Translations under genes and position numbers: made by a program
Shown: positions 34,425-45,181 of the stretch, piece by piece
Numbering within the stretch: position 1 is the stretch's first letter
Layout of the letters: each line of letters begins with the position of its first letter
Origin: Antedon mediterranea
Lineage: Eukaryota > Echinodermata > Crinoidea > Comatulida > Antedonidae
DNA length: 64,000 nt
Assembly (NCBI RefSeq): GCF_964355755.1
Contig: NC_092671.1
Span: 20,984,001 to 21,048,000, forward strand
Reading direction: 5' to 3'
Notes under the pieces: model-generated
What the model saw: the letters and a program-made list of their open reading frames with translations, nothing else
What the model was told of the DNA's origin: nothing
The model's database searches: none

Positions 34425-34834
34425 TTCAAGTTATTGCTGATAAAGCATTTACTAACAACTGGTTCAACGATAATTATGGACTAAACTTAGATAAGGACGA
34501 TTTAATTGTACTCCTCAATATAGCAACGAAAGATCAGCTATTCCAATTTAATGGTAACTTGTATGAACAGGTTGATGGAGTTGCAATGGGATCACCTCTA
34601 GGGCCCCTTATGGCAAATGTATTTATGTGCCACATCGAGGAACGCCTTGAATCTACGAACCACATTCCCAAATACTACAAACAGTATGTTGATGACGCAC
34701 TAGTATTCATGCCAAATCTAGAAGCAGCCAATGAATTTTTAGCTTTTTATTTCCACTTTGAAGGTTCGTCGTTAAAGAGACGTTTAGCCCGGTGCCTTTA
34801 TTCCACCATGACAATATTCATTTACAAGTGTTGA
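34425..34834 (+). pseudogene. Penelope-like reverse transcriptase palm (inverted segment)
   Basis: An open plus-strand frame from 34425 encodes QVIADKAFTNNWF, EQVDGVAMGSPLGPLMANVF and YVDDALVFMP. The AMGSPLGP box and YVDD active site are RT motifs B and C in their Penelope form. The similarity ends near EAANEFLAF (about 34745). Residues after that are unrelated, so the rest of the frame is fortuitous. It belongs to the same protein as the minus-strand segment next to it; the orientation switch makes expression of a whole protein impossible. Confidence 0.8.
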
Positions 34835-35094
34835 CCTTTTTATTTTTTCTCCTTTTTTATCCCATAGAAAGTCATACATACTATGTTATCAACTTGTTTT
34901 ATGACATGTTCAGGTGTTGTTAAAATACTTGTCATGTAAATCAGTTTTGCTAAAGCTAGTTTTTTTTTTTTCTCTTTTGTGGCGTTAACCACTATTTATT
35001 CATTTCATTTCATCAACAGATTAATACAATTATTTCTAATAATAATAATAACTATTCATTGTTATTCTTACTTTTGTTTGGTTTGGTGTATTTA

Positions 35095-35128
<34 letters not shown>

Positions 35129-35529
35129 TTTTTATTTTATCAACGTTACTGTTCTTGGAATCAGAGCATTATTTCTTTTCTGTTATCCACCTTTTTTCAT
35201 AATTTTCTAGTATTTTTTTGTTCTATAATTCTCAACATCTAACATTGTGAACACTTAACTAATAAATGTACTGTAGGAGATACATTTACTAATGTTGTAT
35301 AGTTATTTTCGGTAGTATTTTTGACATACAATTCATTTATACCCTATATACAGATTATATACATTATTTTAAAATACGAATAAAAAAAACAAAAACAAAA
35401 ATATTAAAAATGCTTTTCTTACTCCTGTGTCTAGTTTTATGTCTCATGGTTATATTTGTTTGCTTATCTTCTCGTGCGTTACTTATGTTGCGTTACGTTT
35501 CTTTTTTGTTTTCAATATTAATTTATACA
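34835..35529. other. Low-complexity T-rich DNA between two retroelements
   Basis: Contains (TA)n at 35093-35110, a T run at about 35110-35133, other T tracts and GTTATT-rich sequence. It may include 3' tails of minus-strand retroelements. No gene is seen. Confidence 0.4.
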
Positions 35530-36380
35530 ATTTTTTTTTTTTTTTTTTATTTATATTTCATATAAGATAAAATGAAACTGCCTATGTGTATTATACAACA
35601 TTTTTATGTAATATATTTTAAATAATCAGATTCACATCAATATAAATTATAATAGGTGGTTAAGGTAAGATCTTTTGTTTTTTTCCGCCATAAAAAGACG
35701 AGACAATGATCCGGTCCATTTGTTTACATTTTTCAAAGTATGTGCCTTGTAAACGCTGAAGCATCCAATAGAGAACATGTGGTCTACATATTTGTTTCCT
35801 GTACCTAGTACAATGTTTCGATAATTTGCCTCGATCCCAAATTTGTGCATGGTGTAAACGTTAATATATTCCCATAAGGGTTTTACTTCAGTGCATTCAT
35901 AAAAGAAATGGGCATCATCCTCTACTACGTTGCATTGTAGGCAAGTATCTGTGTTGCTTATTTTCCATTTTAACAGCCTTCTTTTGGTAGGTGTTATACA
36001 ATGCAATAGTTTGATGTTCAACTGTTTAAGTTTATTATCTTTAATATCTTTAATTTTTCTTTTCCATGTTACAGACCAATCGTTCTCCATGTTAAAATAT
36101 GTTTCCCATTTTGTTTTACTTTTGGATGGTTCTAGACATTTTTCCTTAATAAAGAAAGAACATATTTGTTTGCTACTCATATTCAAACATCGAACGTGTG
36201 TTGTTTTTGAGTGCTAAAGCTAGTTGTTTCAAGATTACAACTTTACCAAATAGAGTCAAATTTCTTTTTCGCCAAGAATTGAGTATATGTTTTAGTGATT
36301 CGATTTTTTCGGTCCAATTTTTTGTATAACACAAAGCTTTATCATGGCCTACGAATACACCAAGTATTTTAAAACCAAAT
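35530..36380 (-). mobile_element. L1/Tx1-like LINE, 5'-truncated 3' end
   Basis: A minus-strand ORF2 C-terminus is followed by a short 3' flank and a T run on the plus strand (about 35530-35548), that is, a poly-A tail of the element. An upstream minus frame (about 36180-36366) has GFKILGVFVGHDKA, NWTEKIESLKHILNSW and RNLTLFGKVVILK, characteristic of the segment after the RT in L1/Tx1-like LINEs. Its right edge coincides with the break in element S1. Confidence 0.75.
35647..36186 (-). CDS. LINE ORF2 C-terminal domain with zinc knuckle (L1/Tx1-like)
   Basis: 179 residues. The segment KLKQLNIKLLHCITPTKRRL leads to CLQCNVVEDDAHFFYECTEV and PLWEYI, the C-terminal CxxC...HxxxxC zinc-binding region that ends L1/Tx1-like ORF2 proteins. 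In the family this region helps bind template RNA and target DNA. The frame is separated from the upstream RT-side frame by a shift near 36180. It is a dead fragment of an inserted retroelement, not a host gene. Confidence 0.75.
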   Translation of the reverse strand: MNMSSKQICSFFIKEKCLEPSKSKTKWETYFNMENDWSVTWKRKIKDIKDNKLKQLNIKLLHCITPTKRRLLKWKISNTDTCLQCNVVEDDAHFFYECTEVKPLWEYINVYTMHKFGIEANYRNIVLGTGNKYVDHMFSIGCFSVYKAHTLKNVNKWTGSLSRLFMAEKNKRSYLNHLL

Positions 36381-36846
36381 ATACGTGTGACACAAAAATT
36401 ACAAAAAGAAAGAAGATAAAGAAAAAAAAAAGATGATGATTTCGTACAATCACAAGGAGTTATCCTGCAACTTCGTTGCGGATAACTAATAAATCCAGAG
36501 AGACTTGGAATAATGTTAAATCACTAACTGGGTGATGTAAAAATAAAACTTCCTTTAAAATGCTCAGGTTTTAATGATGAAACATTGGCACGATCGTTAA
36601 ATGAATTTTATTGTAGATTTGACACTGATAATTTTGAGGATAAGTTTGTAATAATTTAGATACCAGAAGTAATCCTGTTAACATCTCAGTCAAAGACGTT
36701 ACACAGATCTTCTGTAAAATTATAATTAGGACTAGCAGGTATTTTAATTAGAGAATGTGCAACCCAAATTTCCCCCATTTTACAACATATTTTTCAGCAA
36801 ACACTACAATCAGGTGTTATTCCCTCCATCTAGAAACATTCATTAA

Positions 36847-37671
36847 GGGTATGTTCAGACTCACAGAGTTACGGTTGAGTTATGTACGCGCCGTACATAT
36901 TTTTGTGTCTGAACCATGCCACGGATTAGCGTTAGGGAGCTGTTACTCCGCGCCAGTGGCGTTAATAACTCCAGCGGGAGAGGGTAGATTTCATAAGGCT
37001 AATCCATTGATGCATCAGTGATTTCAACCTCCGGTCAACGTCAGCCAATGAAAAGACACGACCGCAATTAGCAGCAGTCTATTCGCGAGGTTTTTTTTAA
37101 TAGCAAAACAATATAACCTATTCCTCGAGCTAGCCTAGATCAACAGCAACATTCGAATTAAAATGAAACGTGTTACATGGAAAAGTACAGAAGTGGCTGA
37201 TTTGATTTCATTATCAGCCTTGAATTTATAGACAAGATAGAAATTGGAAAGCTAGCGCCGGCAACAAGATGGCTGTTTTTAAAGAAATTGCATCTAAACT
37301 GCAAAATTCTTCCTGACGAAGTTGACGTCGGCGACATGATTTGACAAAATTAATTAAAATCATACAAATAATGGCAAAGTCATTGTCCGTGTAATAATTA
37401 TGTTCAAAATTACTATCTTCTGTAAGGATTTGCAAAAAAATCGGCAAAAAAACCATTGCATTTGAAGGTAACATTGTATTATATTGCTAGGCCTAGCTAA
37501 GTTTTGTAAACTTTCGCGCGTGTCACTCTCAGCTCTGTTGTTACGTTATTGTGTCGCAAGACGTTTGGAATGCTAATCGTTGTATCTGAACACCTTGACT
37601 TTTAACGCCACGGATTACCGTACGCCTTGCGTAGATAACTCCACTGTAACTCCGTGAGTCTGAACATACCC
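36847..37671. mobile_element. PIF/Harbinger-type MITE
   Basis: TIR GGGTATGTTCAGACTCAC is mirrored at the right end, with TAA on both sides (36844-36846, 37672-37674). A three-base TWA duplication and a GGG-TATGTTCAGAC start are the Harbinger style. 825 bp, noncoding. It interrupts LINE codons that read through once it is removed. Confidence 0.85.
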
Positions 37672-38102
37672 TAATTGTCCCCATTCCTAAATCATCTACT
37701 GTAAACAACTTGAATGATTACTGACCAATCACTGATCATTAAGTGTTTAGAGATATTTATTGTAAATTTAATCAAGCCTGTTGTTGAACCAAAACTTGAA
37801 GCCATGCAGTTCGCATACATTGCGTTCGCATTGTTTTGTAGAGGATGCTACAGCAACCCAGGTCCACTATATCAAAGCGCATCTTGAAACTTCTAACTCC
37901 TATGCACGTCTTCTTTTTATCGACTTCCGCCTTCAACACCTTGCAAAGTCATGTGCTTCTTCCTAAACTTCTAATGAGTTAATTAAAGTGGTCCCAGAGT
38001 ATATAAATACCTAGGAACTACAGTATAATAGACGAAAAGCTGGACCGGTGTATTAACATTCAAAAACTCTATAAAAAAGGACAACAACAGCTTTATCTGT
38101 TA

Positions 38103-38962
38103 CCGTATATTTCGGTGTATAAGTCGCACCTGTGTATAAGACGCACCCCCAACTGAGAGTAAAATATCGGTTTTTTTTATATCGTCGATGTATAAGACGC
38201 ACCTTATATTTCATCAAAACAATGTTTTTTAAAATTGTAATCAATATTATTGTAATAATATATTTTGTTATATCTACAACGGCGTCCTTTATTTAGGTTT
38301 TTTCTTACCTAGGCTCGGCCGCGCCCAGCCTCAACAAGTTGTTTCTAACTTGTTATTCATGAATTTCGCACCCGCGCAACATCGAGTGCATGACCGTGTG
38401 TGTAACATGCACGTGTGTGGGCTAGCCTCGCTCGATCATTTCAAGAGGGCGCACGTTTTCACGGACAATCGTATTCGATTAGTATCTATGTATCCGAGAA
38501 GTGTGTACGCTAGGTCCATGCTATAATCACCTGGAGAATATACTAGTCGAATACCGTACACCATGTGGCCACCAAAAGAAGGGCTTGCGCTTGGGGTACG
38601 GCGATCGTACGTATAACTTCTGTATAAATAAATACTATTCCAATCGTACGACGTAAACGTTTACAAATGAAATTTTATCGGAGTGCCATAATGAATAAAT
38701 CTTTTCATCATATTTAGTATAACATCATGCTGAAATGACTTGAAAACTAGGCAGAAGCAGGTTGCCGTTACGTTAGTTAGTTACTGTAGCTAGGCCTAGC
38801 CTACTCAGGCCTAGCAAACGAGGTGACGATAGCCTAGGCCTAGGCCTAGGCCTATGTACAATCTGTGTAGTGAGGCATTTATGTTCGGTGTATAAGATGC
38901 ACCCTTAATTTAGAGGTCAAATTTGCGTGTCAAAAGTGCGACTTATACACCGAAATATATGG
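38103..38962. mobile_element. TA-target MITE (CCGTATATTTCGG family)
   Basis: CCGTATATTTCGGTGTATAA is mirrored at the right end and TA flanks both ends (38101-38102, 38963-38964). The motif GTATAAGNCGCAC recurs inside both ends. It contains the run of TAGGCCTA copies near 38836-38854. It sits in the L2/CR1-like LINE. The TA duplication suggests a Tc1/mariner-like or ISL2EU-like family; which one cannot be decided here. Confidence 0.75.
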
Positions 38963-39282
38963 TAAGACAACTTAGGAAATTTAATGTTAGCAAACAAATC
39001 CTTATACTGTTTTACCAGTCGACCATACTTAGTGTTCTTTTTGTAGAATTATCTGGGTGGGAGGCTTGTTTTTATATGAAAAAGATAAGGAACTATTAAA
39101 TAAAATTACCAGAAGGGCTGGGCGGGTTATGGGAGTTGATGTATCCGTACTTAATTTCAACTACAATGCCGGTGTTCTCTCCTTGGTAAAAGATACTCTC
39201 CCAAACAGACCACCCCCTCCATAAGGAATACACTTTCTTCCATCTAATATTCATATCCGTCTGCCTCGAAGCCGTACTAAAT

Positions 39283-39320
39283 GCGGATGACCAACAAGTG
39301 CGGATAACCAATAAATATAA
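39283..39320 (+). repeat. Solo remnant of an array-type 3' end
   Basis: AAATGCGGATGACCAACAAG then TGCGGATAACCAATAAAT resembles the right arm and tail of the 3' hairpin modules (GCGGATAACCAATAAAG at 56338). No left arm is present. Confidence 0.35.
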
Positions 39321-39546
39321 GGTGATCGAATAGTACTGTATGTTGTTAATGACATGAATATGATATATCTGCCACAGTATGCATTTAAGTATAAGGATAG
39401 GCTGGCTTTGTAAAACCAATAATGTTTTTAACTAAATTGTTCTGTTTTACGTAATTGTTTGCATAATAAAAGACACAGACGTATATTCTCTATAATATAT
39501 TAAGTACAGTGCATATGAATAGAGGTAAATTATTATATGCCTAATT

Positions 39547-40100
39547 AGGTTATATGCATTATCATGCATATAACCTCTTGATTCTGTCAAAATCTTTATT
39601 TGTTTATTTATTCTTTCCTTAGCACTATTTTGTCCGTGAATTATCTTGATATCAGTTTCATCTAGCTAAGTAAATTTTTCAGAGTATATTCCTTATGGCC
39701 AGGAATCGATGTGGTTATGTTTTCACGGTGCGCAATCAAACATTACGTGGTCTACGCGCGATTTAATGAAATCACGTTTGTAATCATATCTTCACAAGCA
39801 TGAATCATTTTAAAACAAAATTTGGTAATCATAAATTTCAGGTCATATTTCATCATATGGCAATACAATTACGTGCGTAGCGCATATAACGCATGCGTAC
39901 GCGCGCTTAAAATGTTCAAAATTGTCAGAATTTATTTTCGATGAAATTAGAGTACGTTTCAGGCAATTTTAAGCGTTTAAAAAATTACCATGAGTGCGTA
40001 GATTTTTGCACGCGCACTGCGCGTCAAACGTTAATGCACACTTTTTTTGACCGATTACTGTTGTATAACCTTTCTTTAATAATATCATCATATTTTCAAA
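39547..40100 (-). mobile_element. H element copy 2 (minus strand)
   Basis: Hairpin 39547-39576 has arms AGGTTATATGCAT and ATGCATATAACCT with loop TATC. The body to the right matches copy 1 without the Tigger and Kolobok insertions. It continues to about 40095 (TAATAATATCATCATATTTT), then adjoins the inverted repeat at 40131. The 5' end of the element is not identified. Confidence 0.65.
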
Positions 40101-40130
40101 GAGTAACCATTTTTCAATATATTCTTTATA

Positions 40131-40600
40131 TTAAATTATTTATAAATTTCTTTATTATCCACTCAGTAACAAAATATTTTTTTTATAGGCCTATAAATAA
40201 TATGCCACAGTAAAGAGAGTAAAACATTTTCGATTTAATAACGTTGTTAAAATTGTCACTGTCATAGTCGATTGAAACATGTAACGATACACCACTACGA
40301 CGTTTATATTTTTTGAAATTATTAATTAATACAAACGTTGAGAAGCAACTGTCAGTAATAAAGTATTATATTATTATGTGTTTATAATCTAAAAGTAGGG
40401 GCTACCCACACTCACAGTAATAAAGTTCATTAGTATTTGTTTATATTATATCTAACAGTACCAACACACACAATAAGAAATTTGCGATTCAAATAGCGAT
40501 CAAAAGTGGTTACAGTATTGTATAGCATTACAATACTATTTATGTTTATTCTCCAAGGGCCCATAAATTTACCTACTTGTGTTAAACCATGGAGGTATGC
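40131..40600. repeat. Inverted copy of the 24201-24960 repeat
   Basis: Runs from TTATCCACTCAGTAAC to about TTAAACCATGGAGG and matches the Tigger-internal repeat in inverse orientation, but with only one copy of the 262-bp unit. It ends about 165 bp before the MRPL45 exon. Confidence 0.65.
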
Positions 40601-40765
40601 AAGCATGGTTAAACCACTCTCATTTGGTGTCCCCAGGCTATATTTACAGACAGCAATGCTGGCCATCAATTTAGTCCTACTAGGCAATATGATTCATGAG
40701 AGATAACACCCTTCCCACTTCTACAATGTTTGCAAAATTATTGATATCTTCCAAAACATTTTTAG

Positions 40766-40961
40766 GTACTTGGCATGCCTGCTATTGTTGTTCGACATGG
40801 GTCGTTTAAAGGCATGCTTCTAAAGAAGGATAAAAAACGCATTGATGAACGAGACGCTTTCCGTGCAGACCCTACAAAAATGGTGAAACATATGTTAAAG
40901 AAAGCAGGACTCAGAGTTGCTCTTCCGGACAACCACAGACCAGTCACAATTACTTGTACAG
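40766..40961 (+). CDS. MRPL45, internal exon (N-terminal part)
   Basis: Mitochondrial large ribosomal subunit protein mL45, a matrix-side component that helps hold the ribosome at the inner membrane. The exon follows ACATTTTTAG and ends ACAG before GTACTG, so both splice sites are good. It encodes 65 codons plus one base: MPAIVVRHGSFKG, LLKKDKKRIDERDAF, then KMVKHMLKKAGLRVALPDNH and RPVTITCT. The last part matches in spacing and residues the human MRPL45 segment around [21 protein letters not shown], as I recall it. The phase-1 end fits exactly with the next exon at 57953. It starts in phase 0 with VLG, so an upstream exon with the initiator is expected but was not found. It lies between a TE fragment and a SINE-like unit. 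Confidence 0.85.
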
Positions 40962-41222
40962 GTACTGTAAATATGTTACACAAACTATAATATATATTAT
41001 TATTAGGTAGTATTATGTGCTATGGTTATTTGATTGGTTAATAACACATCACAACCACATTATTTTTAAATAAATGCTAAATAAGTCGGTAAAACTACAA
41101 TTTCCAAAACTCATATCTCCAAAAATAAATACGCTGACCGCCGGTAAATTTTATAAAAAAATTAAGTGATTTAAAACTGAACGACTGATTTGAGACTATT
41201 TTGCACACGTTACACAAGCATC

Positions 41223-41300
41223 CCAATGAGTGAGTGGTCAAGCAGGCGAACTGTGTTACCCTGCCATATTAACATCGGAAAAGGGGTCGAGCCTTACTCT
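41223..41300 (+). repeat. tRNA-derived SINE-like head
   Basis: GAGTGGTCAAGCAGGCGAAC resembles a Pol III A box region, and GGGGTCGAGCCTTACTC about 50 bp later a B box (GGTCGAGCC). Flanking sequence up to about 41385 may be the SINE body. A functional tRNA is unlikely since no clean cloverleaf was found. Confidence 0.4.
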
Positions 41301-41393
41301 CTCCATGACTATAAACCGTAGGTCCAATGTACACATCTGGCTCATGTGCACCCAGCACATTTTTGATAAAGAGAAAATTACATTTAAACGTCC

Positions 41394-41954
41394 GTCAGCT
41401 CAATAAGTGCCATTGAGGTGGAGTAGCCTTTTCTAAATCCAAACTGATGCTGAAAAAGGACCTTATTCTTTTGAAGAAAGGAATAAGTTCGATCATATAT
41501 AATGCGTTCAAATAATTTCGAAAAAATGGATGGAAATAGGGTGGTAGTTGCTGATTTCAGAGGTGTTACCGGATTTAAAGACGGGAGTTACAATAGCGCG
41601 CTTTAATTTTTCTGGAAAAATACCGCGTGAAATCGAAGAATTAAAGATATGACAAAGGGGTTTGGAAATACTAATATTGCGATCATGTGGAATTTTACTG
41701 GCAAGTGTGGGTCCAATGTCAACAAAAAAGTCATTGAAGCTATTAGCAATAATCTTTGGATCGCTAGTTAAGGTGCCATTACAATTAATACGTTTTACAT
41801 TGTTGCTTTTGCTGGGAGTAGTATGAAGTACATTTCTAATTGTAGACCAAGTTTTTTTAATATTGTGTTGATGTTTGGTGAAGAGCTTAAGAAAGTAATC
41901 AGATTTTGAAGAGCGAATTATAGTAATGAGCAAATTACGATATCGTTTAAACAT
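41394..41954 (-). pseudogene. LINE ORF2, reverse transcriptase N-terminal part
   Basis: The frame starts with a linker (KTWSTIRNVLHTTPSKSNN), continues with IANSFNDFFVDIGPTLASKI, then LKRAIVTPVFKSGN and SNYHPISI, which are RT motifs 0-1 (consensus AxVxPIFKxGD...NYRPISI, here with H in place of R). A shift near 41508 leads to DRTYSFL, KNKVLFQHQFGFRKGYSTS, the next RT motif. The palm with the YxDD site is not present, since the element ends at about 41388. Jockey/CR1-like affinity is likely from motif style. Confidence 0.8.
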
Positions 41955-41978
41955 CGTTTCATTCTTAGACGTTGGGTT

Positions 41979-42890
41979 TTAAAAAAATCTGGAATAAAGT
42001 TTTTGCTTGTGCTTAATCGATTTAAGAATGCTAATTGTAACCCAGGACTGGATATTTACATTCTTTTTTAATTTGAACTTAAAAGGAAAACAGGTATTAT
42101 AAATGTCATTTAAAGATGTTTCAAATAAGTTGTAAGCTGAATTTGGATCATTATTGTAAATAACATGATCCCATGACGTTAAATAAGGTTTTAATTTAAA
42201 TTTGTTAATATTTTCGGGACTGAAATTTCTAGAGGGTGGAAGTTCATGATTATTATATTGTTTATCAATTGGAGTGTAAACAATATTAAACACAGGAAGA
42301 TTTTCATATCGAAATTCGTTTGTATGAATATGATCTAAGAGGGTTGCCGTTGTGTCGGTCATTCTAGTAGGTCTGTGAATAAGAGGTAGAAATGAGTTGC
42401 TAAAAAGAGAATTCATAGACATATTAACACGATTATCATACTGGTATTGGATTAAATCGATATTAAAGTCTCCGAGTAAGTAAACAGATTTCTTTTCACC
42501 ATTTAATTTAATTAATATATCATCAAACAAATCAGAAAAATAATTAAAATCAAGACTACCAGCTCTATAAATACAACCGATAATAATATTAGATTGTGAG
42601 GATTGTTCAATTTCGATAAAGATAGAATCACAAACAGATTCAGGCATGCTGACATCATGTCGAACTTTAAATGAAAGATGTTTGTGGACATATATACCAA
42701 CACCACCGCCGCGCTTAAGTTCTCTGTTTTTAGAAACAAAAGCGTAATTTGGAATTTGAACAACTGGGTTATCAGTGTCAAGCCATGTTTCACTACTTGC
42801 AATGATATCAAAAGTAAAATTAATGGATTTAAGAAACCTACATATAGAATCAATGTTACGTTGTAAGCTTCTAGAGTTAAAGTGTATCAT
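41979..42890 (-). CDS. LINE ORF2, apurinic-type endonuclease domain
   Basis: 303 residues. MIHFNSRSLQRNIDSI, SSETWLDTDNP, RGGGVGIYVHKHL, and LLGDFNIDL are the EEP-type endonuclease motifs (N, the E in SETWL, GGGVxIYV, GDFN). A DHIHTN segment corresponds to the late SDH-type motif region but with the usual D/H pattern altered. In LINEs this domain nicks target DNA to prime reverse transcription. It is followed after a short gap by the RT frame (41954), and the two were one protein originally. The upstream sequence up to about 43015 may be the 5' part of ORF2. Confidence 0.85.
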   Translation of the reverse strand: MIHFNSRSLQRNIDSICRFLKSINFTFDIIASSETWLDTDNPVVQIPNYAFVSKNRELKRGGGVGIYVHKHLSFKVRHDVSMPESVCDSIFIEIEQSSQSNIIIGCIYRAGSLDFNYFSDLFDDILIKLNGEKKSVYLLGDFNIDLIQYQYDNRVNMSMNSLFSNSFLPLIHRPTRMTDTTATLLDHIHTNEFRYENLPVFNIVYTPIDKQYNNHELPPSRNFSPENINKFKLKPYLTSWDHVIYNNDPNSAYNLFETSLNDIYNTCFPFKFKLKKNVNIQSWVTISILKSIKHKQKLYSRFF

Positions 42891-43289
42891 TGATAGACAA
42901 TTGTAACTATCAATATTTTTAGTGGCATTTATAAAATCATCAGAGTGGTAGTATTTAGAAATAATTTTATTGGTGTAAAATTGATTATCAGGATCTCTTT
43001 CAGAATTAAAATTTTAAGCGTTCAAGAAGGGGTTAAATACAATATCATCATGCGTGCCCCTGGAGGGATGCGTAGTACGAGATGACATAGAACAATTAGA
43101 CGGAACATTAAACATTGATAAAATAAAAAACTAGCAAATGAAAGAGCAGCCGAGATGGATTCAGGACATGTTTAGAGACGAGGCAAAAATTCAAAATGCA
43201 AAATTAGACAGCAGTAAATATAAAGCAAATAGGTGTACAATTGATCAAGTGAAATCAATATATGCGGACAGAAAAATCGGTACAAATTA

Positions 43290-43560
43290 TGCAAGTACAG
43301 AATTCAATTGAACAAAGAACATACACAGATGCATATACAGTTTAAATATTCAAGGAAGAAAACAAGATATGCAAATATCAAAAGGTGGTACAGATATGCA
43401 AATACGGAATTCAATTGAACAAAGACATACACTAATATGCTAATACAGTTAAAATATTCAAGGAAGAAAACAAGATATGCAAATATCAAAAGGTGGTACA
43501 GATATGCAAATACGGAATTTAATTGAACACATACACTAATATGTTAATACAGTTTGAATG
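43290..43560. repeat. Tandem repeat, ~107-bp unit, ~2.5 copies
   Basis: AATTGAACAAAG, CATACAC, ATATTCAAGGAAGAAAACAA and GGTGGTACAGATATGCAAAT recur in the same order from about 43305, 43413 and 43519. It lies in the ORF1-ORF2 linker region of the LINE. Confidence 0.75.
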
Positions 43561-43681
43561 TTCAAGGACGTAAACAACAAGAACCGACTAATTTATTCAA
43601 GATGCAATGAAATAATAAAATGGCAGTTACAGCAGGCATTAACTGTTCACAAGGAAAAAACAAAAAAACAACAAAAGAAAA

Positions 43682-45144
43682 GTGGCCGTACTCACCAATC
43701 ACACTTAAGTGAGATATTTCCCTTAAATCCTAAGGATTTCCCTTAAATCAAGAAAATATTAAGGGTTTCACTTAAGTGGTATTCACAAAGGGTTTAAGGT
43801 TAAGGGAAACCCTTAACTTGGTCTATTTTTCCCTTAACTTTTAAGGGACCTCAGAGGTCCCTTAAAAGTTCCCTTAACTCTATTCGTACCTTGGTTTTGC
43901 TGACGATTCTGCAAGTGCGAGTACTATGCCTACTTATAGATGGCCCCAGTCTAGGCTAGGTAGAGATGCTAGGCCCCCTGTTGGTCTGCCCACTAACCAG
44001 CCTAGGATTCATGTTTGGTTTGAGTAGCATCTAGACCTTTTTTTGCTGATCCCCACCCATACAAATTAGTCTATGCCTATATATTGATTTATTTGTTTTG
44101 TTTTGACTGCCATTATTTTTGTGGAAGATGGCTTCCCATTTCGTTGTAATAGAAATTAGCCCCATTCTAGTAGGCTAGGTTCAACTTTAACGATTACGAT
44201 CGTTACGATCGTTAAAACTGACCAATCAAATGGTCCACAAATTACGTCATTGCAGTTTGTGAAAAAATAGGTACGCGCTGACATTCTTGAATGTTTACAA
44301 CGCGACGATGTTTTTCACCTTTTTTGTACACTTTTAAGGTCTGATATTTAAAAAAAACAAGTGTAAGTTAAATTAAATTATAATATTAAACCAATTAAAT
44401 TCAATGTTTGTCTTTAGTGTAAGCCTAGATTAAGATATCAACGAAAGTATGTCCTAGGCTGGGTTTAAGCATCAAAACCCGTAACTTTTTCAATTTTCAC
44501 GCGGTCCCGGCTGCGCGTGGCCGGCCTTAGTTTTGCAACACTTCACGTCCGCGTGTCCCAGCAACGCTCGAGAGAACCAAGAAACTATGAACGATCGCGT
44601 AAAAATGTGTAAATATTAGCGGTCCGACTCGATCATCGTCATCGCTATTTTATTTTCAACTTTAACGATTTTAAAAACTCAACGCAACTCAACGTATTTC
44701 AACGTCGACAGGAAAACAGGCTTTAGTAGCATCTAGGCTAGACCTATTTTTCTTGATCCTCATACAAATTAGTCTAGGTTTAATATTCATTTACTTGTTT
44801 TTGTTTTGACTGCCATCGTCACGTCTATACATTTTTCTCTTCATCCTCCCCGTCCCCCCAACCCCTTACTCTTTTTTTAAATATGCAAATTAGTTTTGGA
44901 GAGGAAAGTGATTGGACCATAGGGGAATTAAATCCTCTGTGATTGGACAATGGGACAACTCATGAATATTTATGATTATTTTTACCCTTAAGTTTTACCC
45001 TTAAATTAAGTGTTTCCCTTAGGTAAGTGAATCCCTTAACTCATTTGTGAATACCCCTTAAGTGTTTCCCTTTGTTAAGGGAATTCTTAAATTTTAAGGG
45101 TAAGTATTTCCCTTAGCCTAAGTGAGATTGGTGAATACGGCCAC
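43682..45144. mobile_element. Unclassified TIR element (GTGGCCGTA ends)
   Basis: Left GTGGCCGTACTCACCAATC is mirrored by GATTGGTGAATACGGCCAC at the right (45126-45144). Both subterminal regions are rich in CCCTTAA and CCCTTAAGT blocks in mirrored order. A ~100-bp segment (GTAGCATCTAG..TTTTGACTGCCAT) is present twice in direct order, near 44022 and 44725. The target duplication is unclear, so the superfamily is open. It is noncoding. Confidence 0.65.
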
Positions 45145-45181
45145 AGTTCTTTTTGTAGTCAGTCTGAGTAATCTTGAGAAA

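Larger units (their letters stand above)
33321..34745 (-). mobile_element. Penelope-like element with an inverted 5' segment
   Basis: Minus-strand frames encode the RT C-terminal region, linker and GIY-YIG nuclease (34424 down to 33602). The reverse transcriptase palm, which should lie upstream, is on the plus strand at 34425-34745. A rearranged 5' end of this kind is like the twin-priming inversions known for LINEs. The 3' part on the minus strand ends in an A-rich tail near 33325-33370. Confidence 0.8.
31873..36488 (+). mobile_element. Element S1: lone array-family member split by retroelements
   Basis: The 5' end is TTAGATTTG with hairpin AACTCGTCA, loop CTCT, TGACGAGTT, then TTATCCGCACGAC. 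The body runs to about 33320 and resumes at about 36381 with ACAAAAATTACAAAAAGAAAG, a purine-rich spacer, TACAATCACAAGGAG and the 3' hairpin AGTTATCC to GGATAACT (36459-36487). A Penelope element and a LINE fill 33321-36380. One 5' end and one 3' hairpin are present, as the bracket model requires. Confidence 0.75.
36490..39290 (+). mobile_element. L2/CR1-like LINE RT fragment, decayed and split by two DNA transposons
   Basis: Frames on the plus strand with many stops still read DETLARSLNEFYCRFD (36577 onward), LQSGVIPSIW (about 36810), then after the first insertion VPIPKSSTVNNLND (37680), SYARLLFIDF and FNTLQSHVLL (about 37900), and after the second insertion KFNVSKQILILFYQS and RRAGRVMGVD. 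This is the order of RT and post-RT motifs in L2/CR1-like LINEs. Removing 36847-37671 and 38103-38962 joins the flanking codons correctly. Confidence 0.75.

Noticed and set aside
40506-40706. First exon of MRPL45 with mitochondrial presequence
   Set aside because: A Met-started frame exists close upstream, but it lacks a splice donor at a suitable place and part of it overlaps a dispersed repeat. It is not supported.
40766-40961. MRPL45 processed pseudogene
   Set aside because: Exon ends with proper splice sites and matching phase with a second exon 17 kb away. A processed copy would have no introns.
41223-41300. Functional tRNA gene
   Set aside because: A- and B-box-like sequences are present, but no acceptor stem or clean anticodon arm could be drawn. 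A SINE head is more likely.
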